A stretch of 64,000 bases of DNA from Beutenbergia cavernae DSM 12333 (GCF_000023105.1 NC_012669.1:4403025-4467024); one strand, 5' to 3'; shown: positions 16,012-25,290, counted from the stretch's first letter. A program made the numbers and translations. The notes: generated from the sequence alone by a model not told the origin.

Positions 16012-16923
16012 CTACTTCATCGTCCCCTGCGACACGGAGCCCTGGAGCTGCCGCTGGAAGACGATGTACACGATGAGCACGGGCACCACGGTGATGACGA
16101 CTGCAGCGAACATCGAGCCGAAGTCGACGGCGTAGCCCGCCTGCGACACGAACGACGCCATGCCCTGGGAGAGCACGTAGTTGTCGCGGTCCGTGTTCAA
16201 CGCCACCGGCAGCAGGAACTGGTTCCAGAGGCCGAGGAAGTTGAAGATCGCCACGGACGCCATGCCCGGGATCGCCATCGGCAGCATGACCTGGAAGAAC
16301 GTCCGCCAGTGCCCGGCGCCGTCGATCGCGGCCGCCTCGGCCAGCTCCTCCGGCAGCGTCTTGAAGAACGCGTACAGGAAGAACACCGTGAACGGCAGCG
16401 CGAACGCGATGTACGTGACGATGAGGCCGGGCAGCGTGTTCAGCAGCCCGATGTTGTCGAGCACGAAGAACAGCGGGACGATCGCGAGGAACGGCGGGAA
16501 CGTGAGGCCCGCGAGCATGAGGTAGTAGATCGCTCGGCGCCCCGGGAAGCTGTACCGCGCGAGGACGTACGAGCACATCGCCCCGAGCAGCATGACTCCC
16601 GCGAGCGCGAACCCGACCACGATGACCGTGTTGACGAACCACGTCCCGATCGCGTGCTCCGTCCACGCCGACACGTAGTTGTCGAAGTTCCAGTCCGCAG
16701 GCAGCCCGAACGGCGAGCTGAAGATCTCGTTCGTGGTCTTGAACGACGAGAACAGCGTCCACAGCATCGGCCCGATGACGATGACCGCCCACACGACCAG
16801 GACGATGTGGGCGATCGTGGTGGTGCCACGATCGCCGTGGGCCAACCGGGAGGATCCGCCTCCCACCGGGCGGGCGGGCGGGGCGGGAGCCTGCTCGGCG
16901 CTCTCAGGAGCGATGGCAGTCAT
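16012..16923 (-). CDS. Amino-sugar ABC transporter permease (NgcG-like)
   Basis: A 303-residue MalG-type permease with six predicted helices. The EAA loop is ELAEAAAIDGAGHWRTF. It overlaps the upstream permease gene by ATGA (16920-16923) and is the last gene of the importer operon. By neighbourhood it is the second channel subunit for the NgcE-like binding protein. No ATPase gene is in the operon. Confidence 0.9.
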   Translation of the reverse strand: MTAIAPESAEQAPAPPARPVGGGSSRLAHGDRGTTTIAHIVLVVWAVIVIGPMLWTLFSSFKTTNEIFSSPFGLPADWNFDNYVSAWTEHAIGTWFVNTVIVVGFALAGVMLLGAMCSYVLARYSFPGRRAIYYLMLAGLTFPPFLAIVPLFFVLDNIGLLNTLPGLIVTYIAFALPFTVFFLYAFFKTLPEELAEAAAIDGAGHWRTFFQVMLPMAIPGMASVAIFNFLGLWNQFLLPVALNTDRDNYVLSQGMASFVSQAGYAVDFGSMFAAVVITVVPVLIVYIVFQRQLQGSVSQGTMK

Positions 16924-17942
16924 GCTCGTCCCTTCTCGTCCCGGCCGCCCAGGAGCCGGTTCACACTGAAGACGATCGCGGCGAACAGCAGCGTGACGAG
17001 TGCGAGGATCACGCCCATCGCGCTCGCGTAGCCGAACTGGCCCTGGGTGAATGCCGTTCGGAACAGCTGCTGCGACATGACGAGCGTCGAGTTCTCCGGC
17101 CCGCCGCTCGGATTGAGGGCCACCACGTAGACGAAGCCGTCAAGAGCTCCGATGCCGAGGTAGATCCAGGCTGTCTGCACGTTGTCGCGGATCAGCGGGA
17201 GCGTGACGGACCAGGCCATCCGGATCCGTCCGGCGCCGTCCAGTCGTGCCGCCTCGTACGTCTCGGCCGGGACGCCCTTGATCGCCGCGATGAACAGCAG
17301 CATGTAGAAGCCGACGAAGCCCCAGATCATCACGAACATCGTCCACGGCATCGCCGTCGCGACCCTGCCGAGCCAGGGGAAGTCCTCGAACTGGTTCAGG
17401 CCGATCCCGGTCAGGACGCCGTTCACGAGCCCCATCTGCGGGTCGAGGATCAGGCGCCACATGATCGCGATCACGATGCCCGGGATCACGTACGGGAAGA
17501 ACGAGATCACCCGGTAGAAGCCCGACCCGCCGAGGCCCCGGATCTGCCCGCGGCCCTGCCCGCCCACGGTGATGAGCGACGCGAACGCGAGCGAGACGAC
17601 GACTGTCACCAGCGGCACGACGAGCGCCAGCTTCATGCTGTTCCCGACTGCCGTCATGAACAGCGGGTCGTTCCACAGCTTCACGAAGTTGTCGAGGCCC
17701 ACCACGTTGAACTCGTCGCTGAAGCCCGACCAGTCCGTCAGGGCGTAGAACGCCGCCTGCGCGAACGGCCAGATCACGAACAGCAGGAACAGGCCGACCG
17801 GGAAGACGAGGAACACCGCCAGGAAGGACACGTACTCCCACGACATGCGGGGCCGGAGCCCGCCCCGGGGCGCACGACGGCGCCCCGGGGCACGAGCCCC
17901 GACCTTGGCGATCGCGTCGCCGCCATCGACTACTTCGGTCAT
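16920..17942 (-). CDS. Amino-sugar ABC transporter permease (NgcF-like)
   Basis: A 340-residue MalF-type permease. A basic N-terminal tail of about 35 residues is followed by six predicted helices, and the EAA loop reads ETYEAARLDGAGRIRMA. The start at 17942 shares ATGA with the binding-protein stop. An in-frame extension further upstream lies over the binding-protein gene and is rejected. It forms the channel with the product of the next gene. Confidence 0.9.
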   Translation of the reverse strand: MTEVVDGGDAIAKVGARAPGRRRAPRGGLRPRMSWEYVSFLAVFLVFPVGLFLLFVIWPFAQAAFYALTDWSGFSDEFNVVGLDNFVKLWNDPLFMTAVGNSMKLALVVPLVTVVVSLAFASLITVGGQGRGQIRGLGGSGFYRVISFFPYVIPGIVIAIMWRLILDPQMGLVNGVLTGIGLNQFEDFPWLGRVATAMPWTMFVMIWGFVGFYMLLFIAAIKGVPAETYEAARLDGAGRIRMAWSVTLPLIRDNVQTAWIYLGIGALDGFVYVVALNPSGGPENSTLVMSQQLFRTAFTQGQFGYASAMGVILALVTLLFAAIVFSVNRLLGGRDEKGRA

Positions 17943-19357
17943 ACCACTTCGATCTTCTCGATGGAGTCGTCCTCGCGGATGCGGTCCGTGATGGCCTGCA
18001 GCTCGGACGTGAGGTCGTCCACAGACTTCGCGCCGTCGAGGAACGAGTTCCAGATGACGAGCTGCTCCTGGTTCATGCCGTACGTGCCGACGAAGTTCCA
18101 CGTGAACTTGTTCTCGCCGGCGGCAGCGAGCATCTCCTGCTGGGAGACGAGCGCCGTCGACCCGAAGCCGTCCTCCGGCACCGTGTCCATGACGATCGTC
18201 GGAGCGAGCTTCGACCTCGCGAAGTTCTCCGCCGCCTCACGCGACAGCATGATCCGGATCATCTCCTTGCCGGACTCGACGCTGTTCGCGTCGGTCGGCA
18301 CGACGAACGGTTCGCCGGCCGTCGAGTGCAGCGTCCCGGCTGGCATGGCCGAGCTGCTCGACAGCGGCCACGTGGCGACACCCTTCATCTCGAAGCCCTC
18401 GGCGACCTGGTTCTCCTTGTTCATCTCGTTCTCGATCCAGGACCCGGACGGGTACAGCAACGCCTGCCGGTCGTTGCTCCACCGCGCCTGAGCGGCAGTG
18501 AACTGCGTGCCGGAGCCGCCGGGGACGAAGTACCCGAGGTCGACGATCTCCTTGAGCGCGGCGAACACGTCCTGCAGGGCCTCGTGCGACCAGCAGTCGG
18601 GCTGCAGGTTCTCGAGCGCGAGGCGAAGCTCGTCGCCGGCCTCGATGATCGCGGAGTCGACGGCGAGGGTCTGGTAGTACGTCGCCGCCTCCTGACCCCA
18701 GACGAACAGCTTCAGGTCCTGCTCGGCCGCAGCTGCGCCGAGCTCCTTCGCCTCGTCCCACGTGGTGGGCGGCGTCCAGCCGTTCTCGTCGAACAGCGAG
18801 CCGGAGTACCAGACGCCGTACACGGTGAGCACGTAGTTGATGGCCACGAACTTGTCGTTGAACGTGCCGGGAAGCTCCGAGCCGGCGTACACCGTGTCCC
18901 GGATGATCTCACCCTCGAGGTTGGGGGCGTCGAACACGTCGTTCAGGTCCTCGAGCTGCTCGAGGATCGTGTTGAAGCCCATCGCCTGGGCGCCGGAGTT
19001 GTCGATGAGGTCCGGCGGGTTGCCGCCGACGAACCGCGGCTGCATCTCCGTGGCGATCTGGGTGGATGGCGCCACGGCGACCGACGAGCCCTCGTGGAGC
19101 TGCTCGAACAGGTCGGCGGCGAACTCGACGTAGTCGATGCCGTAACCGCCGTCGAAGATGACGGTGTCGACCTCGACGTCGGCAGGGACGTTGAACGGGT
19201 TGTCGGGATCGACGTCACCGGTGGGTTCGGTGGTCTCCTCGTCGTCGTCGCCGCTGCCACCGCCGGTGGCACAGGCGGCAAGCAGCGGGAACACCGCCGC
19301 GGTAGCGATACCGGCCTGCAGGATCGTACGCCGGTGGATCGTGATGCTCTCAGACAT
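17939..19357 (-). CDS. ngcE: N-acetylglucosamine/chitobiose-type substrate-binding lipoprotein (NgcE-like)
   Basis: A 472-residue binding lipoprotein. The signal contains a twin-arginine (HRRTILQAG) and a lipobox LLAAC with Cys29. An acidic linker (GDDDEETTEPTGDVDPD) precedes the binding fold. Length, signal layout and the IDYVEFAADLFEQLHEG region resemble NgcE, the GlcNAc/diacetylchitobiose binding protein of streptomycetes. The SIS-domain, RpiR and BadF-type kinase genes next to it support an amino sugar or muropeptide sugar as substrate. The start at 19357 has an AAGGG site upstream. It follows the SIS gene by 53 bases with a hairpin in the gap. The exact ligand is inferred. Confidence 0.8.
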   Translation of the reverse strand: MSESITIHRRTILQAGIATAAVFPLLAACATGGGSGDDDEETTEPTGDVDPDNPFNVPADVEVDTVIFDGGYGIDYVEFAADLFEQLHEGSSVAVAPSTQIATEMQPRFVGGNPPDLIDNSGAQAMGFNTILEQLEDLNDVFDAPNLEGEIIRDTVYAGSELPGTFNDKFVAINYVLTVYGVWYSGSLFDENGWTPPTTWDEAKELGAAAAEQDLKLFVWGQEAATYYQTLAVDSAIIEAGDELRLALENLQPDCWSHEALQDVFAALKEIVDLGYFVPGGSGTQFTAAQARWSNDRQALLYPSGSWIENEMNKENQVAEGFEMKGVATWPLSSSSAMPAGTLHSTAGEPFVVPTDANSVESGKEMIRIMLSREAAENFARSKLAPTIVMDTVPEDGFGSTALVSQQEMLAAAGENKFTWNFVGTYGMNQEQLVIWNSFLDGAKSVDDLTSELQAITDRIREDDSIEKIEVV

Positions 19358-19385
19358 CTGTTGGGCACCCTTCTCGTGGGTCGGA

Positions 19386-19406
19386 CGCGGCGTGGGGGGC
19401 GCCGCG
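19386..19406 (-). promoter_or_regulatory. Intercistronic hairpin between SIS and NgcE genes
   Basis: CGCGGCG (19386-19392) pairs with CGCCGCG (19400-19406) around a 7-base loop, directly after the SIS stop codon. No U-tract follows. Such hairpins before binding-protein genes often protect the downstream mRNA, which would raise binding-protein output. Confidence 0.45.
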
Positions 19407-19410
19407 CGGG

Positions 19411-20175
19411 TCAGGCTCCGCGCCGGATCTTCCCGGCGTAGCGGTTCTCCAGGGCGTTGTTGTGGTCGTCGCCTCCTGGGATGTTCGCGGAGATGTATAC
19501 GGGCGGGACGTCGCCGCGCGCGGCCATGCGCTCGGCGACGCCGATGGTGAGGAGCTGCGCGATGAACGCAGCGGTGAGGGACGAGACCGCCCCGACGCCG
19601 ATCCCCTCCCCGATCGTGAGGGTGGTGTCGCCGTACGGCGCGAGGTTGTCGATCGTGACGTCGGCGATCTCGGACAGCCGCTTCCCGCTCGGGTGCTTGG
19701 GTGTCACGGCCCCCGTGTGCTCGAGGCTGGTGACGGCGATGACGGCGTGCCCCCGCTCCTTCGCCGCGAGCGCCATCCCGACGATCGACCCGTTCACGCC
19801 GGAGTTCGACGCGATCACGAACAGGTCGGCGGGGTGGATGATCGACGCGTCCCACAGGTCGCTCACGACGTCGACGTCGCGCTCGAGGATGCCCGAGTGG
19901 AGGACCTCGACGTCCCGGGGACCGTGCAGGACGACGTCGCGCAGCGCGATCCGCGTGGTGGGGATGAGCCCGCCGGCGCGGCCGGCGATCTCCATCGCGA
20001 ACGCCTCCGAGTGGCCGGTGCCGAACGCCTGGATGACGCCTCCGCCGTCGAGCGTGGAGACGATCAGGTCGATGGCGGCGTCGAACCCGCCCGCCTCGGC
20101 CTGCTCACGCAGGCGCTCGATCCGGGCGGTGACCTCGTGCGTGAACTGCGAGGTCGTCGTCGGGGAGTTCGTCAA
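19411..20175 (-). CDS. SIS-domain sugar phosphate-binding protein (UPF0309-like)
   Basis: A 254-residue protein with a single SIS (sugar isomerase) domain. The phosphosugar-binding loop is seen as GTGHSEAFAMEIAGRAGG at about residues 51-68, and a second conserved stretch is SNSGVNGS. Related UPF0309 proteins lie in amino-sugar operons but have no settled reaction. Catalysis on GlcNAc-6-P or MurNAc-6-P is a plausible inference. Translation appears to start at TTG (20173-20175), forming a TTGA overlap with the RpiR stop codon. AAGGGA lies about 9 bases before it. Confidence 0.8.
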   Translation of the reverse strand: MTNSPTTTSQFTHEVTARIERLREQAEAGGFDAAIDLIVSTLDGGGVIQAFGTGHSEAFAMEIAGRAGGLIPTTRIALRDVVLHGPRDVEVLHSGILERDVDVVSDLWDASIIHPADLFVIASNSGVNGSIVGMALAAKERGHAVIAVTSLEHTGAVTPKHPSGKRLSEIADVTIDNLAPYGDTTLTIGEGIGVGAVSSLTAAFIAQLLTIGVAERMAARGDVPPVYISANIPGGDDHNNALENRYAGKIRRGA

Positions 20176-21110
20176 CGGGTGGTCCCTTCATCGGTGCGGC
20201 CCGCGGGTTCGGGACGGCGGTGGCTGGCCACGGCGCGGCCGGAGACGGCGATCTTGGAGATGCTCTCGGTGTAGTTCTCCTGGGTGACCAGGAGGTAGAG
20301 CAGGTCGAGCACGAACAGCTGCGAGTGCTTGGCCGACAGGTCGGCGGGGTGGAGGTAGCGCGCCGGGACCGACGCGACGAGGCACGCGTCGGCGAGCTGG
20401 CCGAGCGGAGAGGCCACCCGGCTCGTGATCGCGACGGTGAACGCCCCCGCGGCCTTGGCCTCGGCGACCATCTCGATGGTCTCCTTGGTGCGCCCGCTGT
20501 TCGAGATGCCGATGGCGACGCAGTCCTTGTCCTGGATCGAGGCGCTCGAGAGGCCGTTGTGGACGTCGCTCCACCAGTGCGTCTCGATGCCGATCCGGTA
20601 GAGCCTCCCGGTCATCTCCTCGGCCATGGTGGCGCTGCCGCCGGTGCCGTAGATGTCCAGGTGCCGGCACCGGGAGATCGCCGCGGCGACGTAGGCGCAC
20701 TGCACGAGGTCCAGCTGGGTGGCCGTGGCCCGCAGCGAGCGGACGTGCGCGTTGAGCAGCGTGCGCAGGACGTCCGACGGCGTGTCGTCCGGGTCGAGCG
20801 TGCGGCCCACCTCCAGACGCCACGTGTCGACGTCGGCAGTGACCCCGCGTCCGCGGTCGGCGGCGACGGCGACGCGGAGCTGAACGTACCCGGGGTAGCC
20901 GATCTCACGGCAGAATCGGGTGACCGTGGCGGCGGAGACGCCGGCGCGGTCCGCGAGCTCCGTGATCGACAGCTCGAGCGGAGCTGTCGGTTCGGCCAGC
21001 AGGAGACCGGCGATCTTGAGCATCGCGGAGGACATGCCGGAGTGGTGCGCCTGGATCCGCTCGGAGACGCCGATCGCGCTCTCCGCAGGAGACAACAGGT
21101 CCGACACCAT
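20172..21110 (-). CDS. RpiR/MurR-family transcriptional regulator
   Basis: A 312-residue regulator with an N-terminal RpiR helix-turn-helix (about residues 25-95; ITELADRAGVSAATVTRFCREIG is the binding region) and a C-terminal SIS domain. The SIS signature IYGTGGSATMAEEMTGRL and SNSGRTKET are visible, so its effector is probably a phosphosugar. The start at 21110 is preferred over a GTG five codons upstream because AGAGGGA is correctly spaced only for it. It heads the importer operon and is divergent from the sugar kinase gene, with a long inverted repeat between the two starts as the likely operator. Confidence 0.9.
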   Translation of the reverse strand: MVSDLLSPAESAIGVSERIQAHHSGMSSAMLKIAGLLLAEPTAPLELSITELADRAGVSAATVTRFCREIGYPGYVQLRVAVAADRGRGVTADVDTWRLEVGRTLDPDDTPSDVLRTLLNAHVRSLRATATQLDLVQCAYVAAAISRCRHLDIYGTGGSATMAEEMTGRLYRIGIETHWWSDVHNGLSSASIQDKDCVAIGISNSGRTKETIEMVAEAKAAGAFTVAITSRVASPLGQLADACLVASVPARYLHPADLSAKHSQLFVLDLLYLLVTQENYTESISKIAVSGRAVASHRRPEPAGRTDEGTTR

Positions 21111-21156
21111 GAAAATCCCTCTCACGCCAGCGTGGGTTGCGGTGAAAGGTATTCTC
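21111..21156. promoter_or_regulatory. Inverted repeat between RpiR and kinase genes, candidate RpiR operator
   Basis: GAAAATCCCTCTCAC (21111-21125) and GTGAAAGGTATTCTC (21142-21156) match as inverted arms at 12 of 15 positions, with a 16-base spacer. It abuts the RpiR start codon and contains TATTCT, a possible -10 for the kinase gene. The position fits a shared operator for both directions. Confidence 0.5.
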
Positions 21157-21225
21157 AGCCCCCACGAGCGTCAACCCCTCGCAGGCGATGTCGCCGAGTC
21201 GTTACCGAAGGGAAACACATCCGAG

Positions 21226-22224
21226 ATGCCGGGACCTTCCACGCACACCGGGGTGCACCTCGCCGTCGACGCGGGGGGAACCTCCACCCGCGCCGTCGTC
21301 GTCCGCGACGACGGCACCTGCCTGGGGTACGGCCGGTCCGGGAGCGGGAACCCGATCTCGGCCGGACCCGAGCGCGCGGGCGAGGCGGTCGCCGCCGCCG
21401 CGCGAGATGCGCTCGACGCCGCCGGCCTGCCGGCCGAGGAGATCTCGTCGGTCGTCGCCGCGATGGCCGGTGCCGACACGCGCGGGCCGACGGACTGGCT
21501 CGTGCAGCCTCTCGCGCACGTCGGACTGCCGACCGACGTCGCCGTGGAGGCGGATCTGCTGGCCGCGTTCCTGTCCGGCGGGGTCGACGACGCCGGGTAC
21601 GCGCTCGTCGCGGGCACGGGTGCCATCGCCGTCCGGGTGCGCTCGGGCCGGCTCGACGGCGTCGCGGACGGGCTGGGCTGGCTGCTGGGCGACGACGGCT
21701 CAGGGTTCTGGATCGGCGCGCGCGTGGTCCGTGCCGCGCTCGCGGCCGTGGACGGTCGGCGCCCGCCGACGGCGCTGACGCAGCTCGTGCTCGACGAGCT
21801 GCGTCTGACCCCGCCGGAGGGGACGGACCCCAGCGGGCAGTCCGCGGCCGCGATCGCCATCACCCGCGAGCTGTACCGGGCCCTGCCCGTCACGCTCGCC
21901 CGGTTCGCCCCGCTCGCGTTCGCCGTGGAGGGCGACCCGACCGCTGACCAGATCGTGGCCGAGGCCGGGGCGCTCCTCGTGCGCACGCTGCGGGCGGTCC
22001 TCACGCCCGGCGTGACCGGGCCGCTCGTGCTCGGCGGCAGCGTCCTCGCCCAGCAGGAACGCCTCGCGACGACCGTCCGGGCGGCGTGGCCGACCCAGGA
22101 CGTGCGGGCGGTGGACGACGGCGTGATCGGGACCGCCGTCCTGGCCCTGCGGCGCGCGGGGGTGCCCGTCGATGCGGCCGTTCACGCCCGCATCGCGGCC
22201 ACCCTCGCGCCGTTGCGCGGCTAG
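21226..22224 (+). CDS. BadF/BadG/BcrA/BcrD-type N-acetylglucosamine kinase
   Basis: A 332-residue ASKHA-fold kinase. The phosphate-1 loop is VDAGGTSTRAVVV at about residues 14-26, the second glycine loop is VAGTGAIAVRV, and GWLLGDDGSGFWIG is the conserved sugar-kinase block. Relatives phosphorylate GlcNAc or similar amino sugars with ATP. It is divergent from the NgcE-like importer and RpiR genes, so it probably phosphorylates the imported sugar. GAAGGGA upstream of the ATG at 21226 is the best ribosome site, though spaced rather far. Confidence 0.88.
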   Translation: MPGPSTHTGVHLAVDAGGTSTRAVVVRDDGTCLGYGRSGSGNPISAGPERAGEAVAAAARDALDAAGLPAEEISSVVAAMAGADTRGPTDWLVQPLAHVGLPTDVAVEADLLAAFLSGGVDDAGYALVAGTGAIAVRVRSGRLDGVADGLGWLLGDDGSGFWIGARVVRAALAAVDGRRPPTALTQLVLDELRLTPPEGTDPSGQSAAAIAITRELYRALPVTLARFAPLAFAVEGDPTADQIVAEAGALLVRTLRAVLTPGVTGPLVLGGSVLAQQERLATTVRAAWPTQDVRAVDDGVIGTAVLALRRAGVPVDAAVHARIAATLAPLRG

Positions 22225-22272
22225 GAGCCGGTAGGGACGCGTCGAGGTCGCCTCACGACGGTGCCGCGCGCG

Positions 22273-23263
22273 TCAGAGCGCGAGCCAGCCGTGACCGTCG
22301 TGCCAGTGCTCGCCGGACCGGAGGTGCGCGACGAGCGCCCGCTGCACCGCCGTGTCCTGCGGGAGCGAGTCGATGTCGCCGGCCGGCCGCCCGAAGACGA
22401 ACGTGAAGAACGAGTCGTCATGGGGCTCGCCGTCGCGCTGGGTGACGGTGAACCGGCGCTGGAACGCCAGCACGTTCGACGACGCCGGCAGGTAGTCGGC
22501 GAGCTGCGGCGCGAGGAGCCACGAGTGGCACATCGCGACGTCGTACCGCTCCTCCGGGAAGTGCTCCGCGAAGAAGCCGCGGGCGAGCGCGAACGACGCG
22601 TCGCACTCCGCCGGGTCGAGCGGCCCGCTGAAGTCCGGCACGTGCACGCCGAGCACCGGCGTGCCCGGCTCGGTCGGCCGGCCCGACGCCGTCATCTCCG
22701 CCGCGGTCGTGCGCCCCACCCGCGTCCGCTCGAACTGGAGCCGGCCGAGCTGGACGAGCGACCCGCCGAGCGTGAACCCGGGCCACGCGGTGTTCTCGCA
22801 CAGGCCGCCGGTCCCCTGGCGTCGCCGGGTGTGCACCATCTGCCGGCCGACGTCGACCAGGCTCGCGGTCGTGATCGCGCCGTCGATGCGCCGCTCGGCG
22901 TGCCACCGGCGCAGCGCGGGCACGCACGCCGCGTACACCCAGGCGTACAGGTAGCGCTCCACCGGGGCGACGCCGTCGTCGAGCCGGGGGAGCCGCGGCG
23001 GGGTGCGCACCTCGCCGAGCTCGCCGAGGACCAGCGCGACGGACCGCTCGAGCACCCACCAGGCGTCCGTCCCGGGCACCGGCGCCGCGGCGAGCATCGG
23101 ATTGACGTCCTCGTGCGGCACGCCGATCTCGAGGAGGCGCGCGACGGCGTCAGCCCCCCCGGGGGAGCTCCACCGGTGCGGCGAGTTCCGGGGCGTCGTC
23201 GAGCACCCCGAGCCACGTGGCCGTCTCCTCGTGCCGCCGCAGCTCGTCGAGCCAGCCGCCCAT
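22273..23263 (-). pseudogene. Acyltransferase-domain protein, frameshifted at a C7G5 run
   Basis: An intact start is present at 23263: ATG with AAGGGGGAG seven bases upstream, giving MGGWLDELRRHEETATWLG. After about 37 codons this frame meets TGA just past a homopolymer run (C7G5 at 23154-23165). The rest of the protein, from GADAVARLLEIGVPHED to the stop at 22273, is in the neighbouring frame. Removing one G or C from the run would restore a single protein of about 329 residues. The long C-terminal part resembles actinobacterial acyltransferase-like proteins with NAT_N/GNAT_C domains. It could be a true null allele, a slippery phase-variable gene or an assembly error. Confidence 0.75.
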
Positions 23264-23362
23264 GGCGCACTCCCCCTTCGTCGGTGAGGCCCTGCCGGCG
23301 ACGTGCGCGCCGGTCGGCCGGGTCGCACGACCCTATGCGACGGGCCGATCCCGGCGCGGCGC

Positions 23363-24031
23363 TCATCCACCGCCCGGGACGACGAGGCCCGCCTCGTACG
23401 CGAGCACCACGAGCTGGGCCCGGTCGCGCGCGTCGAGCTTGGTGAGGAGCCGCGAGACGTACGTGCGCGCCGTCGCCGGCGAGAGGAACAGCTCGCCGGC
23501 GATCTCGTCGTTGGACAGACCGCGTGCGACGGCGGCGAGCACCTCACGCTCGCGGTCGGTGATGCGGTCGAGGCGTGCGGTGGCGTCGGCGTCCACGCCC
23601 GTCGACGCGGCCACCCGCGCGAGGACGGTGCGGGTCACCGCCGGCGCGAGGAGCGCGTCCCCGGCCGCGACCACGCGCACGGCGGCACGCAGGTCCTCGG
23701 GCGACGCGTCCTTGAGGAGGAACGCCGCGGCGCCGGCGCGGATCGCGCCGAGCACGAGCTCGTCGTCGTCGAACGTGGTGAGGACGATGACGCGTACGTC
23801 GCGCAGCTCCGGCGAGGCGACGATCCGGCGGGTGGCCTCGAGCCCGTCGACGCCGGGCATGCGGATGTCCATGAGCACGACGTCGGGCCGCAGCTCGCGG
23901 ACGAGGCGGACCCCGGAGGCGCCGTCGTCGGCCTCGCCCGCCACCTCGATGTCCTCCGCGCGCTCGAGCAGGGCGCGCAGCCCGGAGCGCACGAGCGCCT
24001 GGTCGTCGACCACCACGGCCCGGATCGTCAT
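23363..24031 (-). CDS. NarL/LuxR-family response regulator
   Basis: A 222-residue response regulator. The receiver domain (1-120) has the acidic pair DD9-10 and phosphoacceptor Asp55 in VVLMDIRMPG. A C-terminal LuxR helix-turn-helix is visible as LTDREREVL-like DRITDREREVLAAVARG and NDEIAGELFLSPATARTYV. It overlaps the histidine kinase gene by ATGA (24028-24031) and would be phosphorylated by it. It may control the divergent membrane protein and multicopper oxidase genes, as an 11-bp inverted repeat lies in the shared upstream region. Confidence 0.94.
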   Translation of the reverse strand: MTIRAVVVDDQALVRSGLRALLERAEDIEVAGEADDGASGVRLVRELRPDVVLMDIRMPGVDGLEATRRIVASPELRDVRVIVLTTFDDDELVLGAIRAGAAAFLLKDASPEDLRAAVRVVAAGDALLAPAVTRTVLARVAASTGVDADATARLDRITDREREVLAAVARGLSNDEIAGELFLSPATARTYVSRLLTKLDARDRAQLVVLAYEAGLVVPGGG

Positions 24032-25278
24032 GGGTTCTCCTCCGTTCCGTCCGCCGACGGCGGAGGCAGCGGCAGGACGGCGGCCACCACCCAGCCGTCC
24101 CCGCCTCCGGGAGGGCCGGCGTCGAGCGTGCCGCCGAGCTCCTCGGCGCGTTCGCGCATCCCTCGGATACCGTGCCCGCCCGACGGCTGGGACGCGGCCT
24201 CGCTCCCGGTCGCTGCCGCACGGGCACCGTCGTCACGCACCTCGAGCTCCACGACGTCGTCCGCCTCGTGCACGGCGACGCTCACGTGCTCGGCACCCGA
24301 GTGCCGCAGCACGTTCGTCAGCGACTCCTGGACGATGCGCACGCCGGCGGCCCACACCTCCGGCGGAACGCTGTCCGCCAACCCGGCGTCGACGTCGGCG
24401 TCCACCACGAGCCCGCCGTCACGCGCCGCGAGCAGCACACGATCGAGGTCGAGGTGCGCACCGCCGTCGCGCAGGAGGCCGACGCTCGCTCGGAGCTCTC
24501 GCATCGAGTCGGCGGCCGCTGATCGCGCGAGCGCAAGGGAGCGGGCCGCGGCGTCCGGCTCGCCGGCCGCGAGCGCCTCCGCGGCGACGTCGGCGTGCAG
24601 CGACACGGCGACCACCGTGTGCCCGACCGAGTCGTGCAGGTCGCGCGCGATCCGCAGCCGCTCGTCGGCGACCCGGCGGGCCGCCTCCGCCTCGCGCTCC
24701 GCCTCCCGCCGCCGGGCGACCTCCCGCTGCTCGGCGAGCAGGCGTCGCCGTGACCGTTGCCCGTCCCCCAGCGCGATCGCCGCCGCCATGATGGCGACGT
24801 TCGTGGCGAGCTCGTAGCCGAGGAGGTAGGCGGCGTCCTGGCCCGCCCCGATCCGGTAGGCGTACGTGAAGAGCAGGAGCGCGACGGCGGCGAGGATCGC
24901 CACGAGCGTCCGGCCCGCCTCGGCAGCGGAGTACAGGGCGGCCGCCACCGGCACCGCGAGGCCGATCGAGGGCAGGCCGCTCGCGTAGTACCAGATGAGG
25001 CCGAGGCTCGTGGCGACGACGACGATCACCGGCTGGGTACGTCGCACGAACATGAGGGCGCCGAACGCCGCGGCGAAGACGTAGCCCAGCGCCGGCGAGC
25101 CGGCGACCTCCTCCCGGGAGGTCGCGATGGCCGCGGCGACCGTCGCCGTGACGGCGACCGCCAGGATCACGTCGAGCGGTGTGACGCGCGGGGCTCCGAC
25201 CCGGTCGGCCGCGGGCGGGGCAGGCCGCGCCGCGGCGGGGGTCACGACGTCGCCGCCCTCCGTCTCGTCGGGTGCCAT
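24028..25278 (-). CDS. Sensor histidine kinase (HisKA_3 type)
   Basis: A 416-residue kinase. Several predicted membrane helices occupy about residues 35-170, followed by a coiled coil rich in Arg and Glu (175-205) and the HisKA_3 box with phospho-accepting His215 in ARDLHDSVGH. The ATPase domain ends in SGGHGIRGMRERAEELGG. No large extracellular sensor domain is visible, so it probably senses membrane or intramembrane signals. The start at 25278 has no well-spaced ribosome site; a TACGCT box six bases upstream suggests leaderless translation. Confidence 0.92.
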   Translation of the reverse strand: MAPDETEGGDVVTPAAARPAPPAADRVGAPRVTPLDVILAVAVTATVAAAIATSREEVAGSPALGYVFAAAFGALMFVRRTQPVIVVVATSLGLIWYYASGLPSIGLAVPVAAALYSAAEAGRTLVAILAAVALLLFTYAYRIGAGQDAAYLLGYELATNVAIMAAAIALGDGQRSRRRLLAEQREVARRREAEREAEAARRVADERLRIARDLHDSVGHTVVAVSLHADVAAEALAAGEPDAAARSLALARSAAADSMRELRASVGLLRDGGAHLDLDRVLLAARDGGLVVDADVDAGLADSVPPEVWAAGVRIVQESLTNVLRHSGAEHVSVAVHEADDVVELEVRDDGARAAATGSEAASQPSGGHGIRGMRERAEELGGTLDAGPPGGGDGWVVAAVLPLPPPSADGTEENP

Positions 25279-25284
25279 CGCTCC

Positions 25285-25290
25285 AGCGTA
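25285..25290 (-). promoter_or_regulatory. Candidate leaderless -10 box (histidine kinase gene)
   Basis: On the minus strand TACGCT is separated from the ATG at 25278 by six bases, matching the spacing seen before several other genes of this window. Confidence 0.45.

Noticed and set aside
21184-21194. A second copy of GGCGATGTCGC upstream of the sugar kinase gene
   Set aside because: It matches one arm of the dyad at 25330 but has no inverse partner, and an 11-mer of this composition can recur by chance.
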